DNA of 64,000 nucleotides from Roseiconus nitratireducens (GCF_008629675.1 NZ_VWOX01000004.1:248001-312000); one strand, 5' to 3'; positions 35,842 through 44,910 are shown, counted from the first letter of the stretch. Numbers and translations: made by a program. The notes: generated by a model not told the origin, from the letters alone.

Positions 35842-37644
35842 TCAGACCGGCAAGAACTTGTTGAAATTCCAAACCGGTCGATACCACTTCTGCAATTGCA
35901 GTTGTCGCACCAGCCGATCACTTCCGATCGTCGACACCGGCAACCAGGCAAGCTGAAGGCATCGGAGATCGCGACGATCGACGGGCCAGGTCTGACGAGC
36001 GGCTTCGGAAAGCTGCAGCCTGAGCCTGGCTTGCAGGTTGGCGGTTTCGCCGCAGTAAAGTGAGGTCGCGTTCAATGAATTCGAGTTCAATGGTGTCGGA
36101 CTGGCAGACGGATCGTCGACGTGACGGATCAGGTACGCGGCCGGCCCTTGCGGCAACTCATCCCAGTCCAGATCGGCCGCCCCCTGCCAGTCTTCCGGTT
36201 TGAATTTTCGCAGACCGAGCTTCCGGGAATTGGTCGCGTCCAAACGTCGCCGCGCCGCGGAGACCGCCTTGCGCAGTTTCAGTGCGGCCCAACGGTACTG
36301 CAACGCAGTGAATCCCGGTGCCCAACCGCCCGCCGCGGCATCGAACTGCTCTGCCAACCTCGGATCGCACAGGATCTCGTCCAATCCGGCGTCGGCGTAA
36401 AGCTCGCTGACGCTCCGCCACGCGATTTCCACAGCGAACAAAAAGGGATCCAGCTCTTCCCAATCAAACGCGGTTCGGTTGGACGTCGTGATGTCGGCCT
36501 GTTTCATCCGTCCGGATTTCCGCAACGCAAACAGGGCACGGTTGCGTTCGGCCGGTGTGCCATCCAACTCCGCCCGGTCGCAGCGGACCTGGAAGTCTTC
36601 GTTCAGCAGCGGATCGGCGACCACCCGATCGACCGAGTACCCACGGTTGGATTCGCAAAACGCTTGCACCAGCTGATCGGCGTGCCGGCCATCTTGCACC
36701 CAGTCGGAAACGGATTCGGCGAACCCTGGCAATTCAAGCGTGGTCGCTGCCGCGCGACGAGCCTTGGCCGAGTGCGTCGCCGGGGCGCTGGCTTTCGGTT
36801 CGGGCGAGCCTTCCAGCGAATCGCCCACCGCGACAGCCTCGATGCGGCGTTGTCCCAAGCGAGCGTACTCGGTGGACATTTCAAAACCCAAAAACTGTCG
36901 TCCCAGCTTCTTGGCAACCGCCAACGTCGTCCCGCTTCCCGAGAAAGGGTCCAAGACGACATCGTCCGGATTGGAACAGGACCGAATGATTCGCCCCAGC
37001 AATTGTTCGGGCATCTGGCAACCGTGGAAACCGGCCCGCTCCTTGAACGTCCCGGCGACCCGCGGAAAGTACCAGCAATCCTCGTCGGGCGTGAACGCGT
37101 CGACACAATCCTGCGGCCGCAAGATCCAGGTGTCGTCGGGCATGCGACCCTTGGGATTCGCACGTTTGTCGGCATACACCAATTGCCGTGCCGAGGGCAC
37201 AGCGATCTCGGATGCGTTGAACGTGAATCGGCTGGGATCTTTGACGAAATGGAACAGGTGCGCATGGGACCGCGTGAACTTGGTTCGGCAATGCACGCCA
37301 AACGTGTAGTACCAAACGACCCAGGATCGAGGGTGAAATCCGATTCGCTGGGCTTCGACCTTCAACTCCGCCGCGTACTCATCTCCGATGGCCAACCAAA
37401 ACGCGCCGCGGTCATCGAGCACACGATGGACTTCTCGCATCCATTGGCCGGACCATTCCAGATACTGGTCTGACTCCAACCGGTCATCGTACTGGTCGTA
37501 CTCGTAACCGATGTTGAATGGCGGATCGGCAAATACCAGTTGGACGCTGGAAGCATCCATCGATCGCATGGCGTCGATGCAATCACCCTGGTGAATGCGT
37601 CCGGGACCAATCTCGCGAGCCCGATTCTCCGCAGCTGTTTCCAT
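35842..37644 (-). CDS. DNA methyltransferase fused to a GIY-YIG-like domain
   Basis: A 600-residue protein. Residues 1-275 form an amino-methyltransferase of beta type: catalytic motif DPPFNIG (40-46) precedes the AdoMet-binding motif DPFSGSGTTLAVA (about 232-244). Such enzymes methylate N6-adenine or N4-cytosine in a short site. Residues about 300-490 are a helical region I do not recognise. Residues about 495-600 look like a GIY-YIG nuclease fold: AAYLI (502-506), LYCGET (529-534), Arg540 and a final PVWN. The position where the catalytic Glu is expected is Gln by hand alignment. No separate restriction gene is adjacent. A TTG at 37689 is an alternative start; ATG at 37644 is preferred. Confidence 0.82.
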   Translation of the reverse strand: METAAENRAREIGPGRIHQGDCIDAMRSMDASSVQLVFADPPFNIGYEYDQYDDRLESDQYLEWSGQWMREVHRVLDDRGAFWLAIGDEYAAELKVEAQRIGFHPRSWVVWYYTFGVHCRTKFTRSHAHLFHFVKDPSRFTFNASEIAVPSARQLVYADKRANPKGRMPDDTWILRPQDCVDAFTPDEDCWYFPRVAGTFKERAGFHGCQMPEQLLGRIIRSCSNPDDVVLDPFSGSGTTLAVAKKLGRQFLGFEMSTEYARLGQRRIEAVAVGDSLEGSPEPKASAPATHSAKARRAAATTLELPGFAESVSDWVQDGRHADQLVQAFCESNRGYSVDRVVADPLLNEDFQVRCDRAELDGTPAERNRALFALRKSGRMKQADITTSNRTAFDWEELDPFLFAVEIAWRSVSELYADAGLDEILCDPRLAEQFDAAAGGWAPGFTALQYRWAALKLRKAVSAARRRLDATNSRKLGLRKFKPEDWQGAADLDWDELPQGPAAYLIRHVDDPSASPTPLNSNSLNATSLYCGETANLQARLRLQLSEAARQTWPVDRRDLRCLQLAWLPVSTIGSDRLVRQLQLQKWYRPVWNFNKFLPV

Positions 37645-37713
37645 CAATTCGTTCCCGTTCGTCCTGGAGGCGACGCCCCGATCTGACAATTCCTGCCCCT
37701 TCCCGCGGCTGAC

Positions 37714-39720
37714 TTAGCGGACAGCTTTCCATTTCAATTCGATGGGCGCATCCAATCCGTCCGCCAGCGTGGTGACCGTCACCGGGTGCACACCCTTTTC
37801 CAGATGAATCTTGGTCGTGTACGGCTGGCCGGGTTGGAACGCGAAATCCGCGTCGATCAACGTCGCATCATGAATTCGCGCGAATGCCCGCGCCCGGGAA
37901 TTCAGTGTGACTTCATACCAGCCGGTTTCGGGAGCTTGGAAAGTCCCTTCGAAGTGGATGGCGCCACGCTCGGCGATGGCGGACAGGTCGGCCGAACGTC
38001 CCGAGCCTTGGGGATCCAGTGCGGAAACCTCCGGCACGTACGGGAACTTGCCCGGATACAACGTCCACTTCCAGTTGTCTTGCGGGGCAATGTCCAAAGA
38101 CGGCACCGGAGCGTCGTCGTAGGGCCGCTTGGCAGACGCGTTGCTGCGACGCAGCTGCAGGACGCGGGCCTGCATCTTCCGCTGCAGCTCTTCAAACTTG
38201 GGACTCGTCCCCGCCAAATCTTTCAATTCTTTCGGGTCCGCCTGCAAATCGAAGATCTCGAACGGCTGATCATGTTTCTTGACGTCGACGCGGACGCCCT
38301 TGTATCCGTCAACAAACACGACCTGCATTTGTCCGCGACGCTGGTTCCGCTTCGCGTCCTGAAAATCCTGGTAATCCGGCGTCTTGCCGCCATTGAAGTA
38401 CTCGATGTAAACCTGGCCCGGCTGTTGCTCTCCGCGACCGGTCAGCGTCGGCAACAATGAAACACCGTCGGTCCGAGCGGGTGGAGCGATCCCGGCGGCA
38501 TCGGCAAACGTCGCCATCCAATCGTGAAACTGAGACGGGTGCTGATCGACCGAACCGGCGGCGATTTGCCCCGGCCACCAGGCCAACGTGCCGACGCGAA
38601 TTCCGCCTTCCCAAACATCCCGTTTGGTGCCGTCAAAGGGACCGTAGGACTGAAACGACTGCGGCGTGTAGTTCGCGTTTTGCAGGTAGGCCTCGTGATG
38701 CGGGCCGTTGTCGCAACTGATCACCACCAACGTGTTTCGATCGATCGACAGATCCTTCAGCGTTTGCAACAAGTCGCCGACGCAGTTGTCGATGCGGCGC
38801 ACCATCGTCGCGAAACGCTCCTCCACGTCCGACCATCCCTTGCCGGTGTAGTCGGGATACCGATATCCGTCGACGGTGCCCGTCGCCGTGTTGATCATCC
38901 GCCCGGGCTCACCGATCCACTGCAATCCGCCGGTCAGGCCATGGCCGTCGGGATACGGTGTCGACGGCAATTGCAATGCCGCGTGCGGGGTGTCGTAGGC
39001 CAGGTACAGAAAGAACGGGTCGTCGGCGCCACTTTGAACATGCGTGGCGATCCAGTCCTTGCTGCGGGCGGTGAACAGGTCGGTGGTGTAGCACTTGGCC
39101 AAGTCCTTGCTGACCTCCTGGTCATTGTGCCAGACCTGTTTCGGAGTGCGGTGCGAGGGGCTGTTGCCAAGGTCCCACGTCTCGGCCGGATAATGAATGT
39201 GGCCGTCCCGATGACGAACGTAACCGTAGAACTGGTCGAACCCGCGTTTGGTCGGATAGGCCGACCACTCGTCCGGCGATTCACCGTCGCCTTGCAGTCC
39301 GTACTTGCCGACCAGCCAGGTTTTGTACCCCGCCGACTTCATCACGCTGGCCAGCGTGTGATTGTTGGCCAGCGCTTTGTCGAACTGGTTGTCGCGCACC
39401 TCCGCATGCCCCTGGTGCACTCCACTTAGCAGAGACGACCGGCTGGGGGCGCAAACCGGAGCCGGACAGTAATGCGCCCGCATTTGCATGCCTTCGGCGG
39501 CCATCTGATCCAGCATCGGTGTCTGATGCGTTTTATCGTGCTTGGACTCGTTCTGGTACAGAACGCCGAAGTCGCCCCACCCCATGTCATCCAACAGGAT
39601 AAAGATCACGTTCGGACGTGTGCCAGCCGAATCGGTCTGAACCTGGACCTGAACCTGGGCCTGGACCGGCCCGGTCGCGGCGATGCCGAGCAACAGGATT
39701 GCGAACAAGTGACGAACCAT
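37714..39720 (-). CDS. Secreted sulfatase with C-terminal PA14-like domain
   Basis: A 668-residue type I sulfatase. A signal peptide (residues 1-22) and a short Val-Gln repeat precede RPNVIFILLDDMGWGDFG with the metal-binding Asp pair. The sulfatase signature CAPSRSSLLSG (Cys at about 90) is the site converted to formylglycine. Metal and substrate residues are seen in ATHVQSGADDPFFLYLAYDTPHA and ISCDNGPHHEA. About 120 C-terminal residues form a beta sandwich resembling PA14/carbohydrate-binding domains. Substrates are probably sulfated polysaccharides or glycosaminoglycan-like sugars, as in other marine planctomycetes. ATG at 39732 is an alternative start; AGGA precedes the chosen one. Confidence 0.93.
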   Translation of the reverse strand: MVRHLFAILLLGIAATGPVQAQVQVQVQTDSAGTRPNVIFILLDDMGWGDFGVLYQNESKHDKTHQTPMLDQMAAEGMQMRAHYCPAPVCAPSRSSLLSGVHQGHAEVRDNQFDKALANNHTLASVMKSAGYKTWLVGKYGLQGDGESPDEWSAYPTKRGFDQFYGYVRHRDGHIHYPAETWDLGNSPSHRTPKQVWHNDQEVSKDLAKCYTTDLFTARSKDWIATHVQSGADDPFFLYLAYDTPHAALQLPSTPYPDGHGLTGGLQWIGEPGRMINTATGTVDGYRYPDYTGKGWSDVEERFATMVRRIDNCVGDLLQTLKDLSIDRNTLVVISCDNGPHHEAYLQNANYTPQSFQSYGPFDGTKRDVWEGGIRVGTLAWWPGQIAAGSVDQHPSQFHDWMATFADAAGIAPPARTDGVSLLPTLTGRGEQQPGQVYIEYFNGGKTPDYQDFQDAKRNQRRGQMQVVFVDGYKGVRVDVKKHDQPFEIFDLQADPKELKDLAGTSPKFEELQRKMQARVLQLRRSNASAKRPYDDAPVPSLDIAPQDNWKWTLYPGKFPYVPEVSALDPQGSGRSADLSAIAERGAIHFEGTFQAPETGWYEVTLNSRARAFARIHDATLIDADFAFQPGQPYTTKIHLEKGVHPVTVTTLADGLDAPIELKWKAVR

Positions 39721-39898
39721 GGCGAATATCATCCTGGGGAATGGCGGCGGAGTTCAGCGCGCGGGCGGATTCTGACCGCCAGTTTAGCAACGCGGGCCCT
39801 CGCTGCGAGCACGTGCCACCCGGTCGATTCAGGCAGCCGTCGGATTTTCCACCCCCATCGGATGCCGCTGCCGCTACGCGAAGACGACCGGTCGACGT

Positions 39899-40369
39899 TC
39901 AAGCCCAAAACTGAAAATCGCCGGCCGCTTCAAAGGCGTGTTCGTAATGCCGAACCGCGGATGGCTGGTCTTGATCAACCGGCCACCAAACGGCGATCAC
40001 GTCGAAGCGGCAGGGGGTGCCCAACATTTGACGCCGTTTCAGAAATCGCAGCGCCGCGCGCGTCAGCCTGACTTGCTTCTCCGCATCGACCCGATCAGCG
40101 GGGTGCCCGGGGCGGTGCGATTGCAGGGTTTTGACTTCGACAAACACCAACGCACGTGTCTTTCGATCCGCCGCGATCAGATCGATTTCCCCGGCCCAGT
40201 CGGATTCGTTCTCGGCAACGACGACCAAGCCCTTTCGCCGCAGCAGTCGCGCCGCGACCTGTTCCCCGCGACGCCCGACCGACGCATCGGGGTCGACACG
40301 ACCGAACCGCCAGGCGACGTAGCGATCACGCACCCAGTTCCAATGCCGCCGGACATCAAACGTGCGCAT
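39899..40369 (-). CDS. yraN: YraN/UPF0102 family endonuclease-like protein
   Basis: A 156-residue protein of the UPF0102 family, a restriction-endonuclease-like fold. The diagnostic pieces are GRRGEQVAARLLRRKGL, then NESDWAGEIDLIAADRKTRALVFVEVKT, which contains the E...D..(E)VK nuclease residues. Its biological role is not settled; Holliday-junction-type or DNA-uptake-related nuclease activity has been proposed for relatives. It follows rplS at the end of the ffh-rpsP-trmD-rplS cluster, its common place. The ATG at 40369 is preferred to a TTG at 40420. Confidence 0.88.
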   Translation of the reverse strand: MRTFDVRRHWNWVRDRYVAWRFGRVDPDASVGRRGEQVAARLLRRKGLVVVAENESDWAGEIDLIAADRKTRALVFVEVKTLQSHRPGHPADRVDAEKQVRLTRAALRFLKRRQMLGTPCRFDVIAVWWPVDQDQPSAVRHYEHAFEAAGDFQFWA

Positions 40370-40434
40370 CTTTGCCCCATCACCGCGCAACCGATTTGAG
40401 TTTCGTTTAGACCCCGCCAATTTACGAAGTCGAT

Positions 40435-40490
40435 GTCGCCACCCATCGCCAGACGGTGGAAAGCCACGCTCTGGCGAGCGTGGCTACTTG
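40435..40490 (+). repeat. Dispersed hairpin repeat, copy A
   Basis: Contains the hairpin AGCCACGCTC / GAGCGTGGCT at 40462-40485 with TGGC between the arms, preceded by CGCCAGACGGTGG. The same hairpin and flank occur inverted at 57445-57505. Confidence 0.85.
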
Positions 40491-40529
40491 TTCTCATTTG
40501 TGACCAGCGACGTCGTGTTCGGCCACTTC

Positions 40530-40678
40530 ACCCTCCCGCTTGCGGGAGGGTCGGAGGCGAGGCACGAGACTCCGGGGAGGGTAGAACCCGAAGCGGATGT
40601 CAACGACGCACGGCTCAGCAACAACCCTCCCCGCGTCGTCGCGGGGCTCCTCCGCGACCCTCCCGCTCGCGGGAGGGT
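40530..40678. repeat. Hairpin cluster flanked by two copies of one palindrome
   Basis: ACCCTCCCGC / GCGGGAGGGT occurs at 40530-40551 and, with two middle bases changed, at 40657-40678. Between them lies another hairpin, CCCCGC / GCGGGG, at 40629-40646. The cluster fills much of the 386-bp gap between yraN and rplS; nothing else was found there. It may attenuate transcription from rplS into yraN. Confidence 0.85.
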
Positions 40679-40755
40679 GAACCAGAGAACGCCTGACATT
40701 GATCGCCAGATGGACCTTTGCGGAAATGCCCCACAAAAGCAAGGCAGTTGAACCA

Positions 40756-41109
40756 CTAGTTGCGACGACGTTCTTTCAGGCGGACCGCCTTTCCGGTTCG
40801 TCCACGCAGGAAGTACAGCTTGGCGCGACGAACGACACCGCTGCGTTTCACTTCCACCTTTTCGATACGGGGGCTGTGCACGGGGAACTTTCGCTCCACG
40901 CCTTCGCCGGCGACGATGCGACGGACGGTGAACATTTCCTTGGAACCGCTTCCCGAAAGGGCGATCACGACTCCGGTGAAGACCTGAATCCGCTCCTTGT
41001 TGCCTTCCAAAATACGCAGGTGAACATCGACGGTATCGCCGATCTCGAACTGAGGCGGATTCTCCTTCAGCGAAGACGCCTCGACCTTATCCAAAATGGC
41101 CTGACTCAT
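40756..41109 (-). CDS. rplS: 50S ribosomal protein L19
   Basis: A 117-residue L19 of normal length, part of the large subunit at the 30S-50S interface. Visible family segments are FEIGDTVDVHLRILEGNKERIQVFTGVVI, ERKFPVHSPRIEKVEV and RRAKLYFLRGRTGKAVRLKERR at the C-terminus. It is preceded by trmD on the same strand with a 91-bp gap. ATG start. Confidence 0.98.
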   Translation of the reverse strand: MSQAILDKVEASSLKENPPQFEIGDTVDVHLRILEGNKERIQVFTGVVIALSGSGSKEMFTVRRIVAGEGVERKFPVHSPRIEKVEVKRSGVVRRAKLYFLRGRTGKAVRLKERRRN

Positions 41110-41200
41110 GTTCTTTCTTCTCTCGGGCTTGAATGGGGTGGCTGTGTGGTTGGTTCAAATACGGGGAAGGTTGAAGGTTCGGTCTGAGCGTCCGAGACGA

Positions 41201-41920
41201 TCAATTCCCAAAGGGTTCCACGTTGTTATTTTCCGGATCGAGCAGATCGGCACGCCGCTGCTCGGTTCTCAATCGGGTCTGTTCGTTGCGCCAGCGGGCG
41301 ATCGCCTGGTGATTGCCGCTTAGCAAAACCTCAGGAACGGGCAGCCCCCGAAACTCCCTCGGTCGTGTGTACTGTGGAAACTCCAACAACCGATTCCCTC
41401 GGCTGAACGAATCGTCCACAGAACTGTTTTCGTCACCGAGCACGCCGGGCAGCAACCGCACGACGCTGTCGATGATGGTCATCGCGGCGACTTCACCGCC
41501 GTTGAGCACGAAGTCGCCAATACTGATTTCTTCTGGTTGCAACAGGTCGACCACTCGCTGATCAAATCCCTCGTAACGTCCGCACAACAGCATCACGCGG
41601 GGGCTGCCGGCCAAGTCCTCGGCCATCGGTTGGTCGAACCGACGCCCCTGCGGGGTCAGCAACACCTTGCGTGCGGGTGTCGGGCAGGATCGCTCCACGT
41701 CTTCGACGCAACGCACGGTCACATCGACTTGCAGCAACATGCCGGGCCCGCCTCCGAACGGTCGGTCATCGACCTTGCGGTGCGGTGTGTCGGCCGCCCA
41801 GTCTCGCAAGTCATGGCGTTGGATTTCAACCAGATCTTTCTGGATCGCTTTTTCCAACAGACTCTGCGTCAGGTAGCCGTCAAAGATCGCCGGGAACAGC
41901 GTCACGATGTCAAATCGCAC
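41201..41920 (-). CDS. trmD: tRNA (guanine-N1-)-methyltransferase
   Basis: Methylates G37 of tRNAs reading CNN/proline and related codons, preventing frameshifts. The 239-residue protein has the SPOUT trefoil-knot segments [12 protein letters not shown] and [15 protein letters not shown], with [12 protein letters not shown] earlier. Start is GTG at 41920. Gene order here is ffh, rpsP, trmD, rplS; rimM, usually between rpsP and trmD, is missing from the 54-bp gap. Confidence 0.97.
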   Translation of the reverse strand: MRFDIVTLFPAIFDGYLTQSLLEKAIQKDLVEIQRHDLRDWAADTPHRKVDDRPFGGGPGMLLQVDVTVRCVEDVERSCPTPARKVLLTPQGRRFDQPMAEDLAGSPRVMLLCGRYEGFDQRVVDLLQPEEISIGDFVLNGGEVAAMTIIDSVVRLLPGVLGDENSSVDDSFSRGNRLLEFPQYTRPREFRGLPVPEVLLSGNHQAIARWRNEQTRLRTEQRRADLLDPENNNVEPFGN

Positions 41921-41974
41921 TCGTCAAGTCTCCGGTGATCACCAATCGCCGACCAAGGACCGAAACCGCGGCAA

Positions 41975-42415
41975 CTATTCCGTGGCCGCTTCGGTTTCCG
42001 CCTTGGCTTCACCATCTTCAGCCGGGGTTTCTTCGGCAGCAGCTTCTTCGGCGGGCTCCTCGGCTTTCGCCTCGGCGGCCGGCTTGGGAGCTTCCTGCGG
42101 TGCCGGAGTGTACTCCTTCCGTTTCCCCAGGCGCTCCAGGGCTTCCTTCTGGGCTTCCAAGTGCGTGCCTTCGGTGCCGTACTTCTTGATCAGGACGGCG
42201 ACCTTTTCGCTGGGCTGGGCACCGACGCTCAACCAGTGGTCGATCCGGTCGGCCTTCAACTGGGCCCGCGCATCGGTCTCCGGCAACATCGGATCATAAA
42301 AACCCAATTCCTCGATCACGCGACCGTCGCGTGGCGACCGCTGGTCCATTGCGCAAACACGGAAAAAGGGCCGGTGGGTACGCCCCATCTTTTTCAGACG
42401 GATTCGAACTGCCAT
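41975..42415 (-). CDS. rpsP: 30S ribosomal protein S16 with acidic tail
   Basis: A small-subunit protein needed for 30S assembly. The core (residues 1-85) is standard: MAVRIRLKKMGRTHRPFFRV, GRVIEELGFYDPM and DHWLSVGAQPSEKVAVLIKK. The remaining 60 residues are an Ala/Glu/Pro-rich acidic tail, so the protein (146 residues) is much longer than the usual 80-90. Such tails are common in planctomycete S16. It lies 69 bp after ffh on the same strand. ATG start. Confidence 0.97.
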   Translation of the reverse strand: MAVRIRLKKMGRTHRPFFRVCAMDQRSPRDGRVIEELGFYDPMLPETDARAQLKADRIDHWLSVGAQPSEKVAVLIKKYGTEGTHLEAQKEALERLGKRKEYTPAPQEAPKPAAEAKAEEPAEEAAAEETPAEDGEAKAETEAATE

Positions 42416-42484
42416 TTCAAACTTGCTCCAGGAAAAAACAACATATCTCTGTGTGGATCGTTTTGGATTCGGACCGACGCTCGG

Positions 42485-43963
42485 CTACCGATTCTTACTT
42501 CGTTTCTTTTGCCGCTTGAGCTTGTCGCGTTGTTTACGCATCTTCGCCCGCTCGGCGTTGGACAACCGTTTTCCGGTCCCCTTCTTGACCTTCATGTGCC
42601 CCAGATTCGGATCGCCGCTGGCCATCGCCCCCTGCAACTGCTGCATCATCTGGGCGCGGTCCATCATCGAGCCGCCGGCCATTCCCTGCATCAAAGGCTT
42701 CATCACCTCGAACTGCTTGACCAGTTGCGTGATGACGGGCGTCTGCACTCCGGCGCCTTTGGCAATCCGGGTCCGGCGGGCCGCGTCGATCAGTTTGGGA
42801 TTCCGCCGCTCCTGGGCGGTCATGCTGTTGATCGCACCGATGGTCTGCCGAATTCCGCCGGCGGCCTCTTCGCTTTCCAAGGCCTCCTTGAATTGGCCCA
42901 TGCCGGGCATCAGGCCCATCATCCGGCCCATCAGGCCCGGCTTGTTGACCTTCTCCATCATGTTCTTGAAATCGTCCAGGGTGAAGTCACCGGAGGCCAT
43001 TTTGGCTTCCAACTCTTCACGCTCTTTCTCGTCGACGATTCGGTGCGCCTCGGCCGCCGCCGCGACGATGTCACCCATCTGCAGGATCCGCCCCGCCATC
43101 CCCTCGGGCCGAAACGGCTCCAGGGCGTCCAGGTGCTCCCCGGTGCCGATGAACTTGATCGGCACCCCGGTGACGTGCTTGACCGACAACAACGCCCCGC
43201 CGCGGGCATCGCCATCAAGCTTGGTCATGATCACGCCGTCCAGCTCCAACGCCTTGTTGAACGCATCGGCACTGTTGACCGCATCCTGCCCGGTCATTCC
43301 GTCGACCACCAGGTAGACCTGGTCGGGATGGACCTTGCTGTCGATCCGGCCCAGTTCGGCCATCAACGCTTCGTCGATCGCCAACCGGCCGGCCGTGTCC
43401 AGGATCACCACGCGGGCATCCTCTTCGATCGCCTTGGCCACACCGTTGCGACAGACCTGGACGGGATCCTGGTTGCCGGGCTCGCTGTAAACCGGGACGT
43501 CCAACTGCCGCCCGATCACGTGCAATTGCTCGATCGCCGCCGGACGCTGCAAGTCAGCCGCGACGAGGGTCGGCTTGATGTTCTGCTCTTTCAACAGCTG
43601 CGAAAGCTTGCCACAGGTTGTGGTTTTCCCACTCCCCTGCAACCCGCACAGCATGATGATCGTGGGGCCGTCTTTCTTCAGGTGAATGGCCGGGTCGACC
43701 GGCCCCAAAATCGAAACCAGTTCCGAATGGACGATCCGGACCAATTCCTCTTCCGGACGCAGGCTCAGCAGGACCTTCTTTCCCAGAGCACGCTCGCTGA
43801 CGTGCTTCATGAATTCCTGAACGACCGGGTAGCTGACGTCGGCTTCCAGCAGGGACCGCTGAACGATCTCCAACCCCTCGCGCATATTTCCTTCGGTCAG
43901 CTTGCCTTTGCCACGCAAGCTTTTGAATGCCGATTGCAATCCGTCCGAAAGGTTGTCGAACAC
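42485..43963 (-). CDS. ffh: Signal recognition particle protein Ffh
   Basis: The GTPase that binds signal sequences and SRP RNA for co-translational targeting. The 492-residue protein has an N-terminal helical domain, P-loop GLQGSGKTTT at 107-116, DTAGRL and TKLDGDARGG GTPase motifs, and a Met-rich M domain from about 330 (GLMGRMMGLMPGMGQ, QMMQQLQGAM), ending in a strongly basic tail. Length is slightly above the usual 450. Start GTG at 43963. It heads the ffh-rpsP-trmD-rplS-yraN cluster. No SRP RNA gene was recognised nearby. Confidence 0.98.
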   Translation of the reverse strand: MFDNLSDGLQSAFKSLRGKGKLTEGNMREGLEIVQRSLLEADVSYPVVQEFMKHVSERALGKKVLLSLRPEEELVRIVHSELVSILGPVDPAIHLKKDGPTIIMLCGLQGSGKTTTCGKLSQLLKEQNIKPTLVAADLQRPAAIEQLHVIGRQLDVPVYSEPGNQDPVQVCRNGVAKAIEEDARVVILDTAGRLAIDEALMAELGRIDSKVHPDQVYLVVDGMTGQDAVNSADAFNKALELDGVIMTKLDGDARGGALLSVKHVTGVPIKFIGTGEHLDALEPFRPEGMAGRILQMGDIVAAAAEAHRIVDEKEREELEAKMASGDFTLDDFKNMMEKVNKPGLMGRMMGLMPGMGQFKEALESEEAAGGIRQTIGAINSMTAQERRNPKLIDAARRTRIAKGAGVQTPVITQLVKQFEVMKPLMQGMAGGSMMDRAQMMQQLQGAMASGDPNLGHMKVKKGTGKRLSNAERAKMRKQRDKLKRQKKRSKNR

Positions 43964-44748
43964 GCGAAGTCAGGAAATTGTCGAAGGGGAAATCAGGACC
44001 GGCCGCACCCCGCCGGCAGCGACCACCACGGCACTGCCGCCGTCGTCACCGGACGCGCCGGAAACCACTCGGGACGCTCGGCGGGACAGCCGATGGCTGC
44101 CCTGGCCGGGTTCCTCAAACTGGGTCCCGAAACGGGGTTCCTGAACCGCGGAAAACGCGACTTTCCCGCGGCGAACGCCCCGGGCAGGAGCCATCCACGT
44201 CGGACGTCCAACGCGTCACGCTGGCGGTCAACTGCCCAGCACGGGTCCGCGCGTGATCCACACGGATCGAACGTGCCGAAGGAGCCCCATTGAGGCGCAC
44301 CGCTAGCGGCGTCAGGAAAGCCCGGCAGTTTACGGACAACCACGGCGTTTTGTAAATGGACAAAGCCGCCACTTTCGCGGCCGATTCGGTCTCCGACGAC
44401 CGGCCATCGCACCTGAAGCGACGCCGCAACCGCCGCCCAGCCCGGCAACACGCCTCGCCCCCTCGGTAATGCCGCTGAAAACCCCACTAGTCGGCGACGG
44501 TCGATCCCATAGCAGCCTTTCCACCACGCTGGCCGCTAACCCTCCAATTGCGGGAAGGTTTCTCAATGCCGGTGAAAAATACTCAATTTTAAAGAATTTT
44601 TCCACAGAAAAGCCGCAGATCGGGTCACTAACTGCGTGCAATGGGGGCACCAGCCCCTTAGGTTGAGGATTGGACCATGCTGGGCGGAAAGTCGCCAGCG
44701 GCAGTGTCCTGGGCCAATTTTCTTCCCTTCTCGAACCGACGTTGGAAC
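43964..44748. other. 785-bp divergent region without a recognised gene
   Basis: Lies between the start of ffh (minus) and a small lipoprotein gene (plus). Features seen: a CCGCTAGCGG palindrome near 44300; an AT-rich stretch at about 44573-44600 in otherwise GC-rich DNA, a fair place for promoters; and a short hairpin (GGGGC/GCCCC, loop ACCA) near 44644-44657. I looked for an SRP RNA core (GGAAGG...AGCAG type) and did not find one. Confidence 0.5.
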
Positions 44749-44910
44749 ATGAAACATCTGCTCCCCTCCCTCCTGTTCTCCCTCTGCCTGCTGCCTTTGG
44801 TCGGTTGTGGCCAGAGCAATGAGCCACAAGCGGTCACGACCGACGAAGACGAGATCGCGGCCTACGAGGCGGCCCTGGAAGGCGAAGAAACACCGGACGT
44901 GACTCAGTGA
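44749..44910 (+). CDS. Small lipoprotein
   Basis: A 53-residue lipoprotein: a signal peptide ending LLPLVGCGQ with the lipobox cysteine at about residue 21, then an acidic tail rich in Asp/Glu/Thr. No domain is recognisable. Small lipoproteins of this kind often precede DUF1559 genes in planctomycetes, and here a DUF1559 gene starts 220 bp downstream on the same strand. The ATG at 44749 is chosen because the signal peptide starts there; a longer frame from 44677 has no support. Confidence 0.7.
   Translation: MKHLLPSLLFSLCLLPLVGCGQSNEPQAVTTDEDEIAAYEAALEGEETPDVTQ

Noticed and set aside
35842..37644. Complete classical restriction-modification locus
   Set aside because: No separate endonuclease or specificity gene is adjacent; upstream is a sulfatase and downstream the BatA-like gene. 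The only nuclease candidate is the fused C-terminal domain.
43964..44748. Possible SRP RNA gene next to ffh
   Set aside because: The conserved GGAAGG/AGCA-type core and the GGUGCUG-type region were not found.
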